A stretch of 64,000 nt of DNA from Shewanella litoralis (GTDB lineage: Bacteria; Pseudomonadota; Gammaproteobacteria; Enterobacterales; Shewanellaceae), in assembly GCF_009828585.1 (NCBI RefSeq), contig NZ_WSRZ01000003.1, forward strand, positions 124,001-188,000, written 5' to 3'. Positions 32,108-43,007 of the stretch are shown piece by piece. The translations under genes and the position numbers were made by a program. How positions within the stretch are numbered: the first letter of the stretch is position 1; every line of letters begins with the position of its first letter. The notes under the pieces are model-generated. The model searched no databases and was not told where the DNA came from. It was given only the letters and a program-made list of their open reading frames with translations.

Positions 32108-32772
32108 GCTGCAGCGGCTTCTTTAGCTGGTTGACGATCAATTTTTTGCTTGGTTTTGTCATTTAGCATTGAAATCACGGCTTCAATGCCCTGTTGACGG
32201 ATCAAGTTAGAAATTTCAGACTGTTTAGAGGCAAGTAAACTCACGCCTTCGGCCACTAAATCAAATGCTTTCCAGGTGTTGTCTTTTAAACGACGTGCTT
32301 TAAATTGAATCTTGATAGGTGGGCGACCTTTTTCAATAATTTGCACATTAATTTCAACAATTTTTTCTTCGCTGAAATCACTCGCAGGATCAAACTCAAC
32401 CGCCTGGTCTGTGTATTCTGTTAACGCTTGCGCATAGGTGGCCACTAAATACCCTTCAAATGCTTCAACAAAACGATCACGCTGATCTGGCGTAGTATCA
32501 CGTAAATACTGCCCCATCACTTTGTATGCAGCATATTTATAATCCACGTATGGCATCAATTCTTCGTTAACAATCACCTTAAGGTGACTTAAATCAGCGT
32601 CAATCATTGCTCTGTCTGTTTTAAAACGATCAAAGGTTTTATTGGCAACTTGTTTGATCATCACATATGGATTTGCGGTATCGATATCGTCATTGGCCGC
32701 TATCGCTGCAGAGCTTATTAGCGCACCGCCCACCAAACATAACGCAATAACACGACTAAAAAGTGCTTTCAT
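32104..32772 (-). CDS. mlaC: Periplasmic phospholipid-binding protein MlaC
   Basis: 222 residues. A signal peptide (ALCLVGGALISSAAIAA), then the Tol-Tol-Q/MlaC fold (AYKVMGQYLRDTTPDQRDRF). MlaC ferries phospholipids between the outer-membrane MlaA complex and inner-membrane MlaD. The ATG at 32772 follows AGGAG by seven bases. A Lys- and Ala-rich tail ends the protein. mlaA is not in the window. Confidence 0.93.
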   Translation of the reverse strand: MKALFSRVIALCLVGGALISSAAIAANDDIDTANPYVMIKQVANKTFDRFKTDRAMIDADLSHLKVIVNEELMPYVDYKYAAYKVMGQYLRDTTPDQRDRFVEAFEGYLVATYAQALTEYTDQAVEFDPASDFSEEKIVEINVQIIEKGRPPIKIQFKARRLKDNTWKAFDLVAEGVSLLASKQSEISNLIRQQGIEAVISMLNDKTKQKIDRQPAKEAAAA

Positions 32773-32782
32773 TATAGAGCTC

Positions 32783-33256
32783 CTATTTATCTTTAGACGA
32801 CATACTGTATAAAAGCTGACCAATTAAATCTTCTAGAATCAATGCGCCACGCGTGTCGTGGACTTTATCGCCATTCGCAAGCATGGCAATATCATCATCC
32901 ATAAAGCCTGGGGTTAGGCCAATAAATTGCTCACCTAATAAACCTGAAGTCAAAATAGCTAAACTACTGGTTTCAGGAAACTGATCGTAACGCTTATCCA
33001 TGGTCAATGTGACCACAGGGATCAACTTACGGGTATCAAGAGTAATGTCTGTCACTCGCCCCACGACCACACCACCGACTTTCACCGGAGATCGAACTTT
33101 TAAGCCACCAATGTTATTAAACTCGGCCACTAATGTGTAAGTTTGGTCATTTGATTGGACTTCAACATTGGCAACCTTAAATACCAACCCACAAAAGGCC
33201 AACAAACCTGACAATAAAAACACGCCTACTAGTAACTCAATTTTCCGTGTCAACAT
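32783..33256 (-). CDS. mlaD: MCE-domain lipid transporter subunit MlaD
   Basis: About 157 residues. One transmembrane helix (ELLVGVFLLSGLLAFCGLVF), then an MCE domain with FNNIGGLKVRSPVKVGGVVV and the SGLLGEQFIGL pore loop. MlaD forms a hexamer in the periplasm that holds lipid for transfer to or from MlaC. A TTG start 18 bases upstream is possible; ATG 33256 fits the usual family start. It is ten bases before mlaC. Confidence 0.93.
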   Translation of the reverse strand: MLTRKIELLVGVFLLSGLLAFCGLVFKVANVEVQSNDQTYTLVAEFNNIGGLKVRSPVKVGGVVVGRVTDITLDTRKLIPVVTLTMDKRYDQFPETSSLAILTSGLLGEQFIGLTPGFMDDDIAMLANGDKVHDTRGALILEDLIGQLLYSMSSKDK

Positions 33257-33297
33257 ACTCTTAAACCACTTCAATTAAACTAAACAATGAAAAAACC

Positions 33298-34083
33298 TTA
33301 ATTTCCGAACATGATTGCGGTTAGCAAAAAGTCCAGCGCTAAAACAGCTAAACTGGCCTGCACAACGGTAGATGTTGTTGCACGGCTAATGCCTTCTGGA
33401 TTCGGTTGCACTTCATAACCTCTGTATAAGGCTATCCAAGTGACCACAACGCCAAAAATCACACTTTTAATCAAGCTATTAACAATATCTTGCTCCCACT
33501 CTACCGATGCTTGAAGAATAGACCAAAACGCACCACTATCGATACCTTTCCATTCAACACCCACCAGGTGACCGCCAAAAATGCCCACAAGGCTGAACAT
33601 TAATGCAAGCAAAGGCATACTGATGACCCCAGCCCAAAATCGCGGTGCGATAATTTGCCTTAGTGGATCAATGGCCATCATTTCTAAACTCGATAGCTGT
33701 TCAGTGGATTTCATTAGACCGATTTCTGCTGTGAGTGCAGAACCGGCACGACCAGCAAACAACAGCGCAGCAACCACCGGACCCAATTCACGTAGTAAAC
33801 TCAGCGCGACCATTGGGCCTAAGCTTTCTTCAGTGCCAAAACCAACAAGAATGTTGTATCCCTGCAATGCCAGCACCATACCAATAAATAAACCCGATAC
33901 CAGTATGATTACCATCGAACGAACACCAAGCACATAAATTTGCTTGGTCAGTAACGGCAAACCTTTTTTGATATTAGGCACTCGAACAATAGCCCCCCAC
34001 AGCATTAAGCCTGCTCGGCCGAGGCCTGACACCATTTTTAGTGCGTATTTGCCGATGCCGGCAATCTTATCAATTACGCCCAC
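33298..34083 (-). CDS. mlaE: Phospholipid ABC transporter permease MlaE
   Basis: 261 residues, matching E. coli MlaE (about 260). Five or so membrane helices; the family segment [20 protein letters not shown] is clear. The start is a GTG at 34083, seven bases after GAGGAG; longer in-frame readings would run further into mlaF. It overlaps the 3' end of mlaF by 14 bases, so the two are translationally linked. Confidence 0.93.
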   Translation of the reverse strand: MGVIDKIAGIGKYALKMVSGLGRAGLMLWGAIVRVPNIKKGLPLLTKQIYVLGVRSMVIILVSGLFIGMVLALQGYNILVGFGTEESLGPMVALSLLRELGPVVAALLFAGRAGSALTAEIGLMKSTEQLSSLEMMAIDPLRQIIAPRFWAGVISMPLLALMFSLVGIFGGHLVGVEWKGIDSGAFWSILQASVEWEQDIVNSLIKSVIFGVVVTWIALYRGYEVQPNPEGISRATTSTVVQASLAVLALDFLLTAIMFGN

Positions 34084-34894
34084 GCAATAACTCCTCTTGA
34101 TAATCCTCGGCAGGATAATGAAATGGCACCGGACCATCTGGTGCGCCTTGGATAAACTGAATTAATTGCGGGTTATCAGACAAACGAAGTTGCTCTGGTG
34201 TTCCGTGTGCAATAACTTTTTTCTCTGCAATGACGTAAACGTAATCAGCAATACCTAACACTTCATCTACATCGTGCGATACCACAACTGAGGTGAGCTT
34301 TAAGGTATCTGAAAGCTCACGAATTAATTTCACCAGCATCCCCATCGAAATCGGGTCTTGCCCAGCAAAAGGCTCATCATACAAAATCATTTCAGGCTCA
34401 AGTGCAATAGCTCGCGCCAATGCTGCTCGGCGTTGCATACCGCCAGACAATTCGTTTGGCATTAAATATGCTGCGCCACGTAAACCTACCGCTTGCAGTT
34501 TCATTAATACAATCGAGCGAATAATCTCTTCAGGTAATCCTGAATGCTCGCGTAATGCAAATGCGACGTTATCGAATACATTAAGGTCGGTAAACATAGC
34601 ACCACTTTGAAACAACATACTCATACGCTTGCGCAGCTCAAAGAGTTCTTCGCGCTTTAACTTATGAACATCATGGCCATCAAATAAAATTTGGCCACTG
34701 TCAGGTCTGAGTTGCCCACCAATCAATTTTAATAAGGTAGTTTTACCTATCCCACTTGGGCCCATAATGGCCGTCACTTTACCTTTGGGTATCGTGAGCG
34801 AAATATCTTTATAGATCACTCGCGAACCATGGCTAAACGCCAAATGGTTTATTTCGACCAAAGGGGAATTATTTGATTTACTCATATCAGGCAT
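34070..34894 (-). CDS. mlaF: Phospholipid ABC transporter ATP-binding protein MlaF
   Basis: 274 residues. ABC ATPase with Walker [17 protein letters not shown], signature [18 protein letters not shown] and Walker [19 protein letters not shown]. First gene of the mlaFEDCB operon, divergent from the calcium/sodium antiporter gene. ATGs at 34894 and 34885 are both possible and neither has a strong ribosome site. Confidence 0.93.
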   Translation of the reverse strand: MPDMSKSNNSPLVEINHLAFSHGSRVIYKDISLTIPKGKVTAIMGPSGIGKTTLLKLIGGQLRPDSGQILFDGHDVHKLKREELFELRKRMSMLFQSGAMFTDLNVFDNVAFALREHSGLPEEIIRSIVLMKLQAVGLRGAAYLMPNELSGGMQRRAALARAIALEPEMILYDEPFAGQDPISMGMLVKLIRELSDTLKLTSVVVSHDVDEVLGIADYVYVIAEKKVIAHGTPEQLRLSDNPQLIQFIQGAPDGPVPFHYPAEDYQEELLRGRN

Positions 34895-35082
34895 CGGTGT
34901 TGAGGAGATAACAACCTTCCTTAGAAAAAGATGAAGCGCAAATTGTACTGTAATTGTCCATTAAGCTACAACTATATCCATATAACCAATGCTCATTGTT
35001 AATACAATTATTGTGCAATGCTTTCAATTTAGTGAAAATCCAGCGAAAATGCCCGCTAATTATTTACCATCATAGGAATCAC

Positions 35083-36045
35083 ATGCTAGTTAATATCCTA
35101 ATGTTAATTGCAGGCCTGGCTGTATTAGTGTGGAGTGCGGATCGATTTGTATACGGAGCGGCGGCATTTGCACGTAATTTAGGCTTGCCACCCATGTTGA
35201 TTGGACTGACTATCGTCGCGATGGGTAGCTCTGCTCCGGAAATGTTCGTAGCGGCAACCGCTTCAATGGACGGCATGCGTGATACGGCTATCGGTAATGT
35301 TTTAGGCTCAAACATTGCCAATATTACCTTAATTTTAGGATTAACAGCATTATTAGGTGCGATTAGCGTCGGCTCCCAAACACTTAAGCGTGAAATACCA
35401 TTGATGTTAGCCGCCACCGTTTTTGCTGGTTATGCGCTACATGATGGCTTGTTAACTCGTGCTGAAGGTATCATGCTTGCGATATTGTTTTTCGCATTAA
35501 TGGGTTATTTCATTTGGCAAGCGACTCACAATAAAACCCCAGATGCCTTAGATGATGATCTTGAATCTGAGATCCCTAAAAACGTCCCCACCTTTCATGC
35601 TATCATTTGGCTTATAGTTGGTATTATATTACTCCCACTATCAGCAGGTTGGATGGTTGATGGCGCTGTTGGAATTGCTAAATTTTACGGGCTATCAGAT
35701 TTAGTCATTGGTTTAACCATTATTGCTGTGGGTACCAGCTTGCCAGAACTTGCCGCCTGCGTTGCAGGCGTATTAAAAAAAGAAGATGATTTAGCGATAG
35801 GCAATATTGTTGGGTCAAACTTATTTAATATTTTAGCCGTGCTTGCCATACCGGGATTGATTTCACCAGGTGAGATAGATGCACAAGCCAGTGGTAGAGA
35901 TTTTTACATGGTTTTAGGCACAAGTGCAGCGTTAGCTGTTTTAGTGTTATCTAGTGGCGCCAAAAAGCAACTTACCCGTTGGCATGGCGTCCTATTATTA
36001 ATCACCTTTATTGCGTACCAAATTGTTGTATTTCAATCACATTAA
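35083..36045 (+). CDS. Calcium/sodium antiporter (CaCA family, YrbG-like)
   Basis: 320 residues. About ten membrane helices in two inverted halves with the CaCA alpha-repeat motifs GLTIVAMGSSAPEMFV and GLTIIAVGTSLPELAA. The acidic loop DALDDDLESEIPK lies between the halves. The ATG at 35083 follows AGGA; earlier in-frame codons would extend into the mlaF promoter region. It is the first gene before kdsD, the usual yrbG-kdsD order. Confidence 0.92.
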   Translation: MLVNILMLIAGLAVLVWSADRFVYGAAAFARNLGLPPMLIGLTIVAMGSSAPEMFVAATASMDGMRDTAIGNVLGSNIANITLILGLTALLGAISVGSQTLKREIPLMLAATVFAGYALHDGLLTRAEGIMLAILFFALMGYFIWQATHNKTPDALDDDLESEIPKNVPTFHAIIWLIVGIILLPLSAGWMVDGAVGIAKFYGLSDLVIGLTIIAVGTSLPELAACVAGVLKKEDDLAIGNIVGSNLFNILAVLAIPGLISPGEIDAQASGRDFYMVLGTSAALAVLVLSSGAKKQLTRWHGVLLLITFIAYQIVVFQSH

Positions 36046-36089
36046 GTTGGAGCGTAAAGGTTAAGCATTAAGCTAAAAGAGAGAGACAC

Positions 36090-37067
36090 ATGGTAGATCA
36101 AACTCAGTTTCGCCAATGGGGCCGCAAAGTCATCGATATTGAAAAAGCGGCATTAGATAATTTATATCAATATGTTGACTCAGTAGAGTTTGGTCAGGCT
36201 TGCGAACTGATTATGCAATGCAAGGGCAAAGTCATTGTCATGGGCATGGGTAAATCAGGTCATATTGGCAATAAAATATCGGCCACATTTGCCAGTACAG
36301 GCACACCAGCCTTTTTTGTCCACCCAGGTGAAGCTAGCCATGGAGATTTAGGCGCACTCGATAAAAATGACATTGTGCTTGCCATCTCCAACTCTGGCGA
36401 ATCAAGTGAAATCCTGACCTTATTGCCTGTGATTCAACGCATGGGCGTTCCGGTCATCGCGATAACAGGAAAACCTGAGTCAAACATGGCAAGGCTCTCA
36501 AAAATTCATCTTTGTATTCAGGTACAGGAAGAAGCTTGCCCGCTTGGATTAGCACCAACCTCAAGTACCACCGCGACCTTGGCAATGGGTGATGCGCTCG
36601 CCATTGCGTTATTGCAAGCAAAAGGATTTACCCGGGACGATTTTGCTCTATCGCATCCAGGCGGTTCATTGGGCCGTAAATTATTATTAAAAGTAGAAGA
36701 TGTTATGCATCAAGGCGAAAGCTTACCGAGTGTCAGCGATGACATCTGCATTACTGAAGCACTGTACGAAATATCGAAAAAAGGCCTTGGCATGACCGCG
36801 GTTGTCGATAAAAGCAATACTCTAGTCGGTATTTTCACGGATGGCGATTTACGCCGTATTATCGATGCTGAAGTTAATTTACGCACGACACCTATTTCGC
36901 AAGTGATGACCAAAAATTGTGTCACTAGCCCTAGCGGTATTTTAGCGGCACAAGCACTGCAAATCATGGAAGAACGAAATATTAACGGACTGATTGTCGT
37001 TAACCCACAACATCAACCGATCGGCGCGCTAAATATGCTCGATATGGTTAAAGCAGGAGTTATTTAA
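36090..37067 (+). CDS. kdsD: D-arabinose 5-phosphate isomerase KdsD
   Basis: 325 residues. An SIS sugar-isomerase domain (about 40-180, VIVMGMGKSGHIGNKIS) and two CBS domains (about 205-325). Makes arabinose 5-phosphate for Kdo in lipopolysaccharide. AAGAGAG precedes the ATG. It is followed by kdsC after two bases. Confidence 0.95.
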   Translation: MVDQTQFRQWGRKVIDIEKAALDNLYQYVDSVEFGQACELIMQCKGKVIVMGMGKSGHIGNKISATFASTGTPAFFVHPGEASHGDLGALDKNDIVLAISNSGESSEILTLLPVIQRMGVPVIAITGKPESNMARLSKIHLCIQVQEEACPLGLAPTSSTTATLAMGDALAIALLQAKGFTRDDFALSHPGGSLGRKLLLKVEDVMHQGESLPSVSDDICITEALYEISKKGLGMTAVVDKSNTLVGIFTDGDLRRIIDAEVNLRTTPISQVMTKNCVTSPSGILAAQALQIMEERNINGLIVVNPQHQPIGALNMLDMVKAGVI

Positions 37068-37069
37068 TC

Positions 37070-37633
37070 ATGTCAGACACAACCACTCACTCAGGTTTTT
37101 ACGGCCCAATCAGCGACGATATTTGGCAACGCGCTAAAAAAATTAAATTGCTCATTTGCGATGTTGATGGCGTATTTTCTGACGGCCGAATTTACCTTAG
37201 TAATGCCGGCGAAGAGTTAAAAGCTTTCCATACACGTGATGGTTATGGCGTACGCTCAGTCCTCACAAGTGGCATTCATGTTGCGGTGATAACGGGCCGA
37301 AAATCCAAAATCGTTGAAACTCGCATGACCGCTCTGGGGGTAAAACATATTTACCAAGGTATCGACAATAAATTTGAACCCTTTGAGGCGTTATTGTCTT
37401 TGTACAATGTCACCCCTGACGAAGTGGCTTACATTGGCGATGACATGGTTGATTTACCCGTAATGAAAGCCGTTGGTCTGGCGGTTTGTGTGGCCGACGG
37501 TCACCCATTTGTCAAACAACATTGCCATATGACTACCAGTATCAATGGTGGCCATGGTGCCCTTCGCGAGCTCACTGATTTACTGCTTTTAAGCCAGGAT
37601 AAATTTGCCAGTGCCCACGGTATGAGTATATGA
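37070..37633 (+). CDS. kdsC: 3-deoxy-D-manno-octulosonate 8-phosphate phosphatase KdsC
   Basis: 187 residues. HAD-family phosphatase with motif I LLICDVDGVFSDGRIYLS and motif III/IV YIGDDMVDLPVMK. Removes phosphate from Kdo-8-P in lipopolysaccharide synthesis. Its TGA overlaps the lptC ATG (ATGA). Confidence 0.95.
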   Translation: MSDTTTHSGFYGPISDDIWQRAKKIKLLICDVDGVFSDGRIYLSNAGEELKAFHTRDGYGVRSVLTSGIHVAVITGRKSKIVETRMTALGVKHIYQGIDNKFEPFEALLSLYNVTPDEVAYIGDDMVDLPVMKAVGLAVCVADGHPFVKQHCHMTTSINGGHGALRELTDLLLLSQDKFASAHGMSI

Positions 37634-38190
37634 ATAGAGTCACCGTCGCGATTGCCGCATTCTTTGGCCTTGCCCTTGTGTTGTATTGGCAAGCTCAAGT
37701 AAAGCGCAGTGAAATGGAAGCAGTAAAAGTAGTCGGTATTGAACGACCAGACTTTATCGCCGATGACTTACGCACCACCGAATATAATGAAAAAGGATTA
37801 ATTGCCAGTAAAGTTACCGCAAAGCATATGGAACATTATGCATCAAGCGATATCACCCACTTTACTGAACCCGTGTACTTAATTTACTCAGACAATAGCC
37901 AAGCACAATGGCAACTTAGTGCCGACAATGGCCAATTAAATAAACAGAGTAATAAAGTCAGCTTAGAAAATAATGTTATTATCGATGCAATTGATATTGA
38001 AGAACCTTTACAGTCTGTGACCACGCAAGCTGTAACCCTTGATTTATCGACCATGATAGGCAGTTCACAAGAGATGGTGTATATCAAAGGTAAAGGGTTT
38101 ATGATTCAAGGTTTAGGCTTGCATGCTGACTTAAATACGCAAAAATTATCGCTACTCAGTAAAGTAGAAGGAACATATGAGTCACAATAA
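37630..38190 (+). CDS. lptC: LPS export protein LptC
   Basis: 186 residues. One N-terminal transmembrane helix (TVAIAAFFGLALVLYWQAQ) and a periplasmic beta-jellyroll. LptC receives lipopolysaccharide from the LptBFG extractor and passes it to LptA. Overlaps kdsC by 4 bases and lptA by 14. Confidence 0.93.
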   Translation: MNRVTVAIAAFFGLALVLYWQAQVKRSEMEAVKVVGIERPDFIADDLRTTEYNEKGLIASKVTAKHMEHYASSDITHFTEPVYLIYSDNSQAQWQLSADNGQLNKQSNKVSLENNVIIDAIDIEEPLQSVTTQAVTLDLSTMIGSSQEMVYIKGKGFMIQGLGLHADLNTQKLSLLSKVEGTYESQ

Positions 38191-38758
38191 TCGACATCCT
38201 CGCGCCAATGCCGCATTACTATTAAGTGGCTTACTTTGCTTGCTGAGCATTCCCGCAATGGCAAAACAAGGTGATCTCAAACAAGAATTGAAAATTGCTG
38301 CTGTAAGCCAGTCTGCTGACATTAAAAACAATCAAATTGTCTTCAATGGCCCCGTCACTATTGTACAGGGTACCATCAATATTAATGCCGACGAACTGCG
38401 CGCATTTACCCCTGAAAATAGCGTGTCAAAACGACTCATCGCAACGGGTAAACCCGCAACATTTTCTCAAGAACTCGACGACGGTAATATTGGTACTGCC
38501 AGCGCTAACGAAATCAGTTACGACCTCGCTACAACCACGCTGACATTAACCGGTAACGCTAAACTAGACCAGGCTGGCAGCCAGGTCACGGGTAACCTGA
38601 TTAAGTACAATATTAAAGCCCAAGAGTTAATAGCTGAAAGCACAGGTAAAGGCCAAGATCGTGTCATCACGATTATTCAGCCAGAAAATTTCCAGGACGA
38701 GTCAGCACCCAAGCAAAAGCTGCCTGAGATCCCAGTCAACAAGCAGATCAAACCATGA
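38177..38758 (+). CDS. lptA: Periplasmic LPS transport protein LptA
   Basis: 193 residues. A signal peptide ending near PAMAK, then the OstA-like jellyroll with [15 protein letters not shown]. LptA bridges LptC and the outer-membrane LptDE complex. AAGGAAC precedes the ATG inside lptC; the stop overlaps the lptB start (ATGA). Confidence 0.93.
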   Translation: MSHNNRHPRANAALLLSGLLCLLSIPAMAKQGDLKQELKIAAVSQSADIKNNQIVFNGPVTIVQGTININADELRAFTPENSVSKRLIATGKPATFSQELDDGNIGTASANEISYDLATTTLTLTGNAKLDQAGSQVTGNLIKYNIKAQELIAESTGKGQDRVITIIQPENFQDESAPKQKLPEIPVNKQIKP

Positions 38759-39486
38759 GCCAAATTACCTTAACAGCTGAAAACCTAGCCAAAAGTTATA
38801 AAGCGCGTCAAGTCGTAAAAGACGTCAGCTTAACTGTAAAAACGGGGCAGATTGTCGGTTTACTTGGCCCTAATGGTGCCGGTAAAACAACTACGTTTTA
38901 CATGGTTGTCGGTTTAGTTAAAAGCGATAAAGGCCGTATCTTAATTGATAACGACGACCTCACCGCCGATCCAATGCATCTTAGAGCGCGTAAAGGCATT
39001 GGCTACTTACCACAAGAAGCTAGTATTTTTCGTAAACTCACCGTGCACGACAATATTATGGCAGTGTTGCAAACTCGCAAAGAGCTCAGTAATGACGAGC
39101 GCATTGAGCAGCTGCAGCATTTACTCGAAGAGTTTCACATTACCCACATTCGCGACAGCCAGGGTATGTCATTGTCTGGTGGAGAACGTCGCCGAGTCGA
39201 AATTGCGCGTGCACTGGCGGCCAATCCAAAGTTTATTTTACTTGATGAGCCTTTTGCAGGTGTTGACCCAATTTCAGTTATCGACATTAAAAAAATTATT
39301 CAACAGCTAAAAAGTCGTGGGTTAGGGGTACTGATCACCGACCACAATGTTCGTGAAACACTCGATGTTTGTGAAAGAGCCTATATTGTAAGCCAGGGCA
39401 ATTTAATTGCTGAAGGTACGCCTGAAGAGATCTTGAGCAATCAACAAGTTCGAGCAGTGTACTTAGGTGAACAATTCAAGCTATAG
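38755..39486 (+). CDS. lptB: LPS export ABC ATPase LptB
   Basis: 243 residues. Walker [20 protein letters not shown], signature [18 protein letters not shown], Walker [16 protein letters not shown]. Powers extraction of lipopolysaccharide from the inner membrane with LptFG (not in window). Followed by rpoN after 128 bases. Confidence 0.96.
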   Translation: MSQITLTAENLAKSYKARQVVKDVSLTVKTGQIVGLLGPNGAGKTTTFYMVVGLVKSDKGRILIDNDDLTADPMHLRARKGIGYLPQEASIFRKLTVHDNIMAVLQTRKELSNDERIEQLQHLLEEFHITHIRDSQGMSLSGGERRRVEIARALAANPKFILLDEPFAGVDPISVIDIKKIIQQLKSRGLGVLITDHNVRETLDVCERAYIVSQGNLIAEGTPEEILSNQQVRAVYLGEQFKL

Positions 39487-39614
39487 TTAGCCTATCTACT
39501 TCATCTCATTGAACGATACCTAAACAGTGCTAAACATCATTGACGTACGTGACAATCCATTACATTTTTTCGAGATTGTTATTTTTATGGAAATCATCTA
39601 GGGATAAGCGGTAA

Positions 39615-41099
39615 ATGAAAGCGTCACTCCAACTTAAAATGGGTCAGCACCTTACGATGACCCCACAATTGCAGCAAGCCATCCGCTTGCTGCAGTTATC
39701 TTCATTGGAGCTACAGCAAGAAATCCAACAAGCACTGGACTCTAATCCATTACTTGAAATAGAAGATGAATTTTCTCAAGCTAAAGACCCATTAAAAGAA
39801 AGTCGCGATCAATCAGACACCGATTTCAGTGACAACAGCAATGTGAGTGTCGAAAAAGATACTTCAACTGTCGACACCACCGAATCCATCAGTAAAGAAA
39901 CCATGGACGACATGCCCATGGACACCACCTGGGATGAAGTCTACACCGCCTCACCGATGTCAGGTTCTGGCAGTGCCAGCATGCGCGACGATGATATGCC
40001 TTTTCAAGGGGAAACCACTGAAGGCTTGTATGAGCACCTTGAGTGGCAAAAAAACTTAACTCCGTTTTCTGAGACCGATCTTGCCATCGCAACAGCCATT
40101 ATTGATGCAATTGATGAACGCGGCTATCTCACTCAAAGCACCGAAGAAATATTAGAAGCGATGGGCGATGAAAGCGTTGAACTTGATGAGGTTCAAGCGG
40201 TATTAAAGCGAATTCAGCATTTTGATCCTGTTGGTGTTGCAGCACGTGACTTAAGCGAATGTCTACTCATCCAATTAGCTCAATACGCTAGTGACACGCC
40301 GCATATTGACAATGCGCGAATGCTCATTAAAGACTATTTGGATTTAATTGCTGGGCGCGACTTTAGATTGTTAATGCGTAAAACTCGCCTAAAAGAGGAT
40401 GAATTACGCGATGCCATAACCTTAATTCAGTCTCTTAACCCACGCCCAGGGCTATTGATCACCGCGACCGATGACGAATACGTGATCCCAGATGTCACCG
40501 TGTTTAAAAAGAATGGCCGCTGGGTGGTTGAATTAAACCCAGATAACATGCCTAAAATTGGGGTTAATCAACAATATGCCGCTATGGCACGTAGCAGTAA
40601 AAACCCATCTGACACGCAATTTATTCGCGGGCATTTACAAGAAGCAAAGTGGTTTATCAAAAGCCTTGAGAGCCGTAACGATACCCTGTTAAAAGTAGCC
40701 CATTGCATTGTGCAATTTCAGCAGGGCTTTTTTGAATATGGCGAAGAAGCCATGAAACCTATGGTACTCAACGACATTGCAGAAGCGGTAGAAATGCACG
40801 AATCGACCATTTCGCGCGTGACCACCCAAAAATACATGCACACCCCGCGAGGACTATTTGAACTAAAATACTTTTTCTCTAGTCATGTCAGCACTGACGA
40901 TGGCGGAGAATGTTCATCAACAGCAATCCGCGCATTTATTAAAAAGTTGGTTGCTGCTGAAAATCAGAAAAAGCCGCTTAGCGACAGCAAAATGGCGCAA
41001 CTGCTGGCCGAACAGGGCATAAACGTTGCTCGTCGTACGATTGCAAAATACCGTGAGGCAATGCTGATCCCACCCTCAAACCAACGTAAGAGTTTATAA
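39615..41099 (+). CDS. rpoN: RNA polymerase sigma-54 factor RpoN
   Basis: 494 residues. Glutamine-rich Region I ([20 protein letters not shown]), an acidic low-complexity linker at about 55-140, the core-binding domain and the C-terminal RpoN box [12 protein letters not shown] that reads the -24 element. Directs transcription of nitrogen, motility and other genes with enhancer-binding proteins. First of the rpoN-hpf-ptsN-rapZ-npr cluster. Confidence 0.97.
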   Translation: MKASLQLKMGQHLTMTPQLQQAIRLLQLSSLELQQEIQQALDSNPLLEIEDEFSQAKDPLKESRDQSDTDFSDNSNVSVEKDTSTVDTTESISKETMDDMPMDTTWDEVYTASPMSGSGSASMRDDDMPFQGETTEGLYEHLEWQKNLTPFSETDLAIATAIIDAIDERGYLTQSTEEILEAMGDESVELDEVQAVLKRIQHFDPVGVAARDLSECLLIQLAQYASDTPHIDNARMLIKDYLDLIAGRDFRLLMRKTRLKEDELRDAITLIQSLNPRPGLLITATDDEYVIPDVTVFKKNGRWVVELNPDNMPKIGVNQQYAAMARSSKNPSDTQFIRGHLQEAKWFIKSLESRNDTLLKVAHCIVQFQQGFFEYGEEAMKPMVLNDIAEAVEMHESTISRVTTQKYMHTPRGLFELKYFFSSHVSTDDGGECSSTAIRAFIKKLVAAENQKKPLSDSKMAQLLAEQGINVARRTIAKYREAMLIPPSNQRKSL

Positions 41100-41123
41100 A
41101 TCACTCAACAATGGAGAAGTGTA

Positions 41124-41411
41124 ATGCAGATAAATTTATCAGGGCATCATGTTGAAATAACCGAATCTTTGCGTGAATACGTACAGGAGAAGTTTTCAAA
41201 GCTTGAACGGCACTTCGATCAGATCAATAATGTTCACGTTGTACTCAACGTAGAAAAGTTACAACAAAAAGCAGAAGCCAAAGTCAGCCTTAATGGCGGA
41301 GAGATTTTTGCAATGTCAGAACATACAGACATGTATGCAGCAATAGACGCCCTGATAGATAAGCTCGATCGTCAGGTAATTAAACACAAAGAGAAGTATA
41401 CAAAACACTAA
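41124..41411 (+). CDS. hpf: Ribosome hibernation promoting factor HPF (short form)
   Basis: 95 residues, the short HPF/YfiA fold: INLSGHHVEITESLREYVQE, then HVVLNVEKLQQKAEAKVSL. Binds the 30S A and P sites in stationary phase to promote inactive 100S ribosomes. The ATG follows AATGGAGAAG. Confidence 0.92.
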   Translation: MQINLSGHHVEITESLREYVQEKFSKLERHFDQINNVHVVLNVEKLQQKAEAKVSLNGGEIFAMSEHTDMYAAIDALIDKLDRQVIKHKEKYTKH

Positions 41412-41413
41412 CG

Positions 41414-41857
41414 ATGGAACTTTGTACCATCCTGCAGCCGGAATGCACCACCTGTGCCACACCGGGCAGTAAGAAAAAGGTACTGGAACTTATCAGCGAC
41501 TTAGTCGCTGCCCAGTACCCGACCCTGTCTTCGCAAGAGGTGTTTGAAAGCCTACTTGCGAGAGAGAAAATGGGTAGCACAGGTATAGGTAATGGTATTG
41601 CAATACCGCATGGCCGATTGACCACAATCGATCATCCTATTGCGATCTTTGTAAAGTGCGAAGAACCCATTGCTTTCGATGCCATTGATAAACAACCTGT
41701 CGATGTCTTATTTGCATTGTTAGTACCTGCAGATCAATGCCAGCAACATTTAAGCACCTTGTCGTCTATGGCCCAAAAGCTCAGCGACAAACAAGTGTTA
41801 AAACAGCTGCGCAAAATCCACGACTCAACAGAACTCTATCAGGTAATTACGGCATGA
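41414..41857 (+). CDS. ptsN: Nitrogen-PTS EIIA component PtsN
   Basis: 147 residues. EIIA domain with the phosphorylated His in [13 protein letters not shown]. It accepts phosphate from NPr and regulates potassium and nitrogen metabolism. It starts two bases after the hpf stop; its TGA overlaps the rapZ start. Confidence 0.94.
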   Translation: MELCTILQPECTTCATPGSKKKVLELISDLVAAQYPTLSSQEVFESLLAREKMGSTGIGNGIAIPHGRLTTIDHPIAIFVKCEEPIAFDAIDKQPVDVLFALLVPADQCQQHLSTLSSMAQKLSDKQVLKQLRKIHDSTELYQVITA

Positions 41858-42717
41858 AACTTGTCATCGTATCAGGGCGCTCTGGCTCAGGTAAATCAGT
41901 AGCTTTACGAGTACTAGAAGATCTAGGCTATTACTGCGTTGATAACCTGCCATTACCGCTCATTGGCACCTTACTAGCACAATTAAAAGGCAGTAATGAC
42001 CTTGTTGCCATCAGTGTCGATGTGCGCAATATCGCCGAACAAGGCAAAGTATTACAAGAGCAGCTTGAAATACTGCAACCTGATACCGAAATCATCAGTT
42101 TCTTTCTAAATTCAAGTGATAAAGTGTTACTCAAGCGCTACAGCGAAACCCGTAGATTACACCCACTATCAAAAAACCATATCTCATTACAAGAAGCGAT
42201 TAAATTAGAAGGCCGTTTACTCGAGCCTATCGCTAAAATGGTTGATCATTATGTCGATACGTCAGCACTGAATATTTACGAGTTAAGCGATCAAGTCAGA
42301 CAAATATTGCTCGGCAGTGTTGATAAAGAGCTGGTGATAAATTTTGAATCATTTGGCTTTAAACATGGTATGCCCACAGAAGCTGACTTTATGTTCGACG
42401 TGCGCTTTTTACCTAACCCACACTGGGAAATAGAATTAAGACCATTAACCGGTCTTGATGAGCCAGTGCAAGCATTTCTTGGCCGTCAGCCTTTAGTGAA
42501 TAAGTTTATTTGGCAAATCGAAAATCTATTCGAAACCTGGATGCCACATCTAGAGCGTAATAATCGCAGTTATTTAACCATTGCGATAGGCTGTACTGGC
42601 GGGCAGCATCGCTCCGTTTATATCACCGATCAACTCGCAAAGCGGTTTAGACAAGGCAGTAAACACACTGTCAATGCACGCCACAGAGAGCTCAACATTA
42701 GTGAAGATAAGCTTTAG
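41854..42717 (+). CDS. rapZ: RNase adapter protein RapZ
   Basis: 287 residues. P-loop [18 protein letters not shown] at the N-terminus and the conserved C-terminal [17 protein letters not shown]. RapZ guides RNase E to the GlmZ sRNA in enterics, controlling amino sugar synthesis. The ATG at 41854 overlaps the ptsN TGA; longer in-frame starts lie inside ptsN. Confidence 0.95.
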   Translation: MKLVIVSGRSGSGKSVALRVLEDLGYYCVDNLPLPLIGTLLAQLKGSNDLVAISVDVRNIAEQGKVLQEQLEILQPDTEIISFFLNSSDKVLLKRYSETRRLHPLSKNHISLQEAIKLEGRLLEPIAKMVDHYVDTSALNIYELSDQVRQILLGSVDKELVINFESFGFKHGMPTEADFMFDVRFLPNPHWEIELRPLTGLDEPVQAFLGRQPLVNKFIWQIENLFETWMPHLERNNRSYLTIAIGCTGGQHRSVYITDQLAKRFRQGSKHTVNARHRELNISEDKL

Positions 42718-42737
42718 CCCTATGTGGAGTGCTAGTC

Positions 42738-43007
42738 ATGCTTAAGCGCCAAGTGACCATCTCAAATAAATTGGGTTTACATGCCCGTGCAGCAACAAAG
42801 TTAGCCATATTAGCTGCTGACTTTGATGCTGAAATCACCTTAATCCAGGCCGACAAACAAGCCAGTGCAGCCAGTGTTTTAGGCTTATTGATGCTTGAGA
42901 GTGGCATCGGGAAAATGATCACCGTCACCGCGACAGGCCCTGATGCAGCGACAGCATTAGATGCTGTGTGTAATCTGATTAACGATAAATTCGATGAGTC
43001 CTGCTAG
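42738..43007 (+). CDS. npr: Phosphocarrier protein NPr
   Basis: 89 residues. HPr fold with the active-site His in KLGLHARAATKL and the regulatory Ser region KQASAASVLGLLML. Part of the nitrogen-PTS with ptsN. ATG 42738 is eight bases after GGAG. Last gene of the conserved cluster; beyond it the gene order changes. Confidence 0.93.
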   Translation: MLKRQVTISNKLGLHARAATKLAILAADFDAEITLIQADKQASAASVLGLLMLESGIGKMITVTATGPDAATALDAVCNLINDKFDESC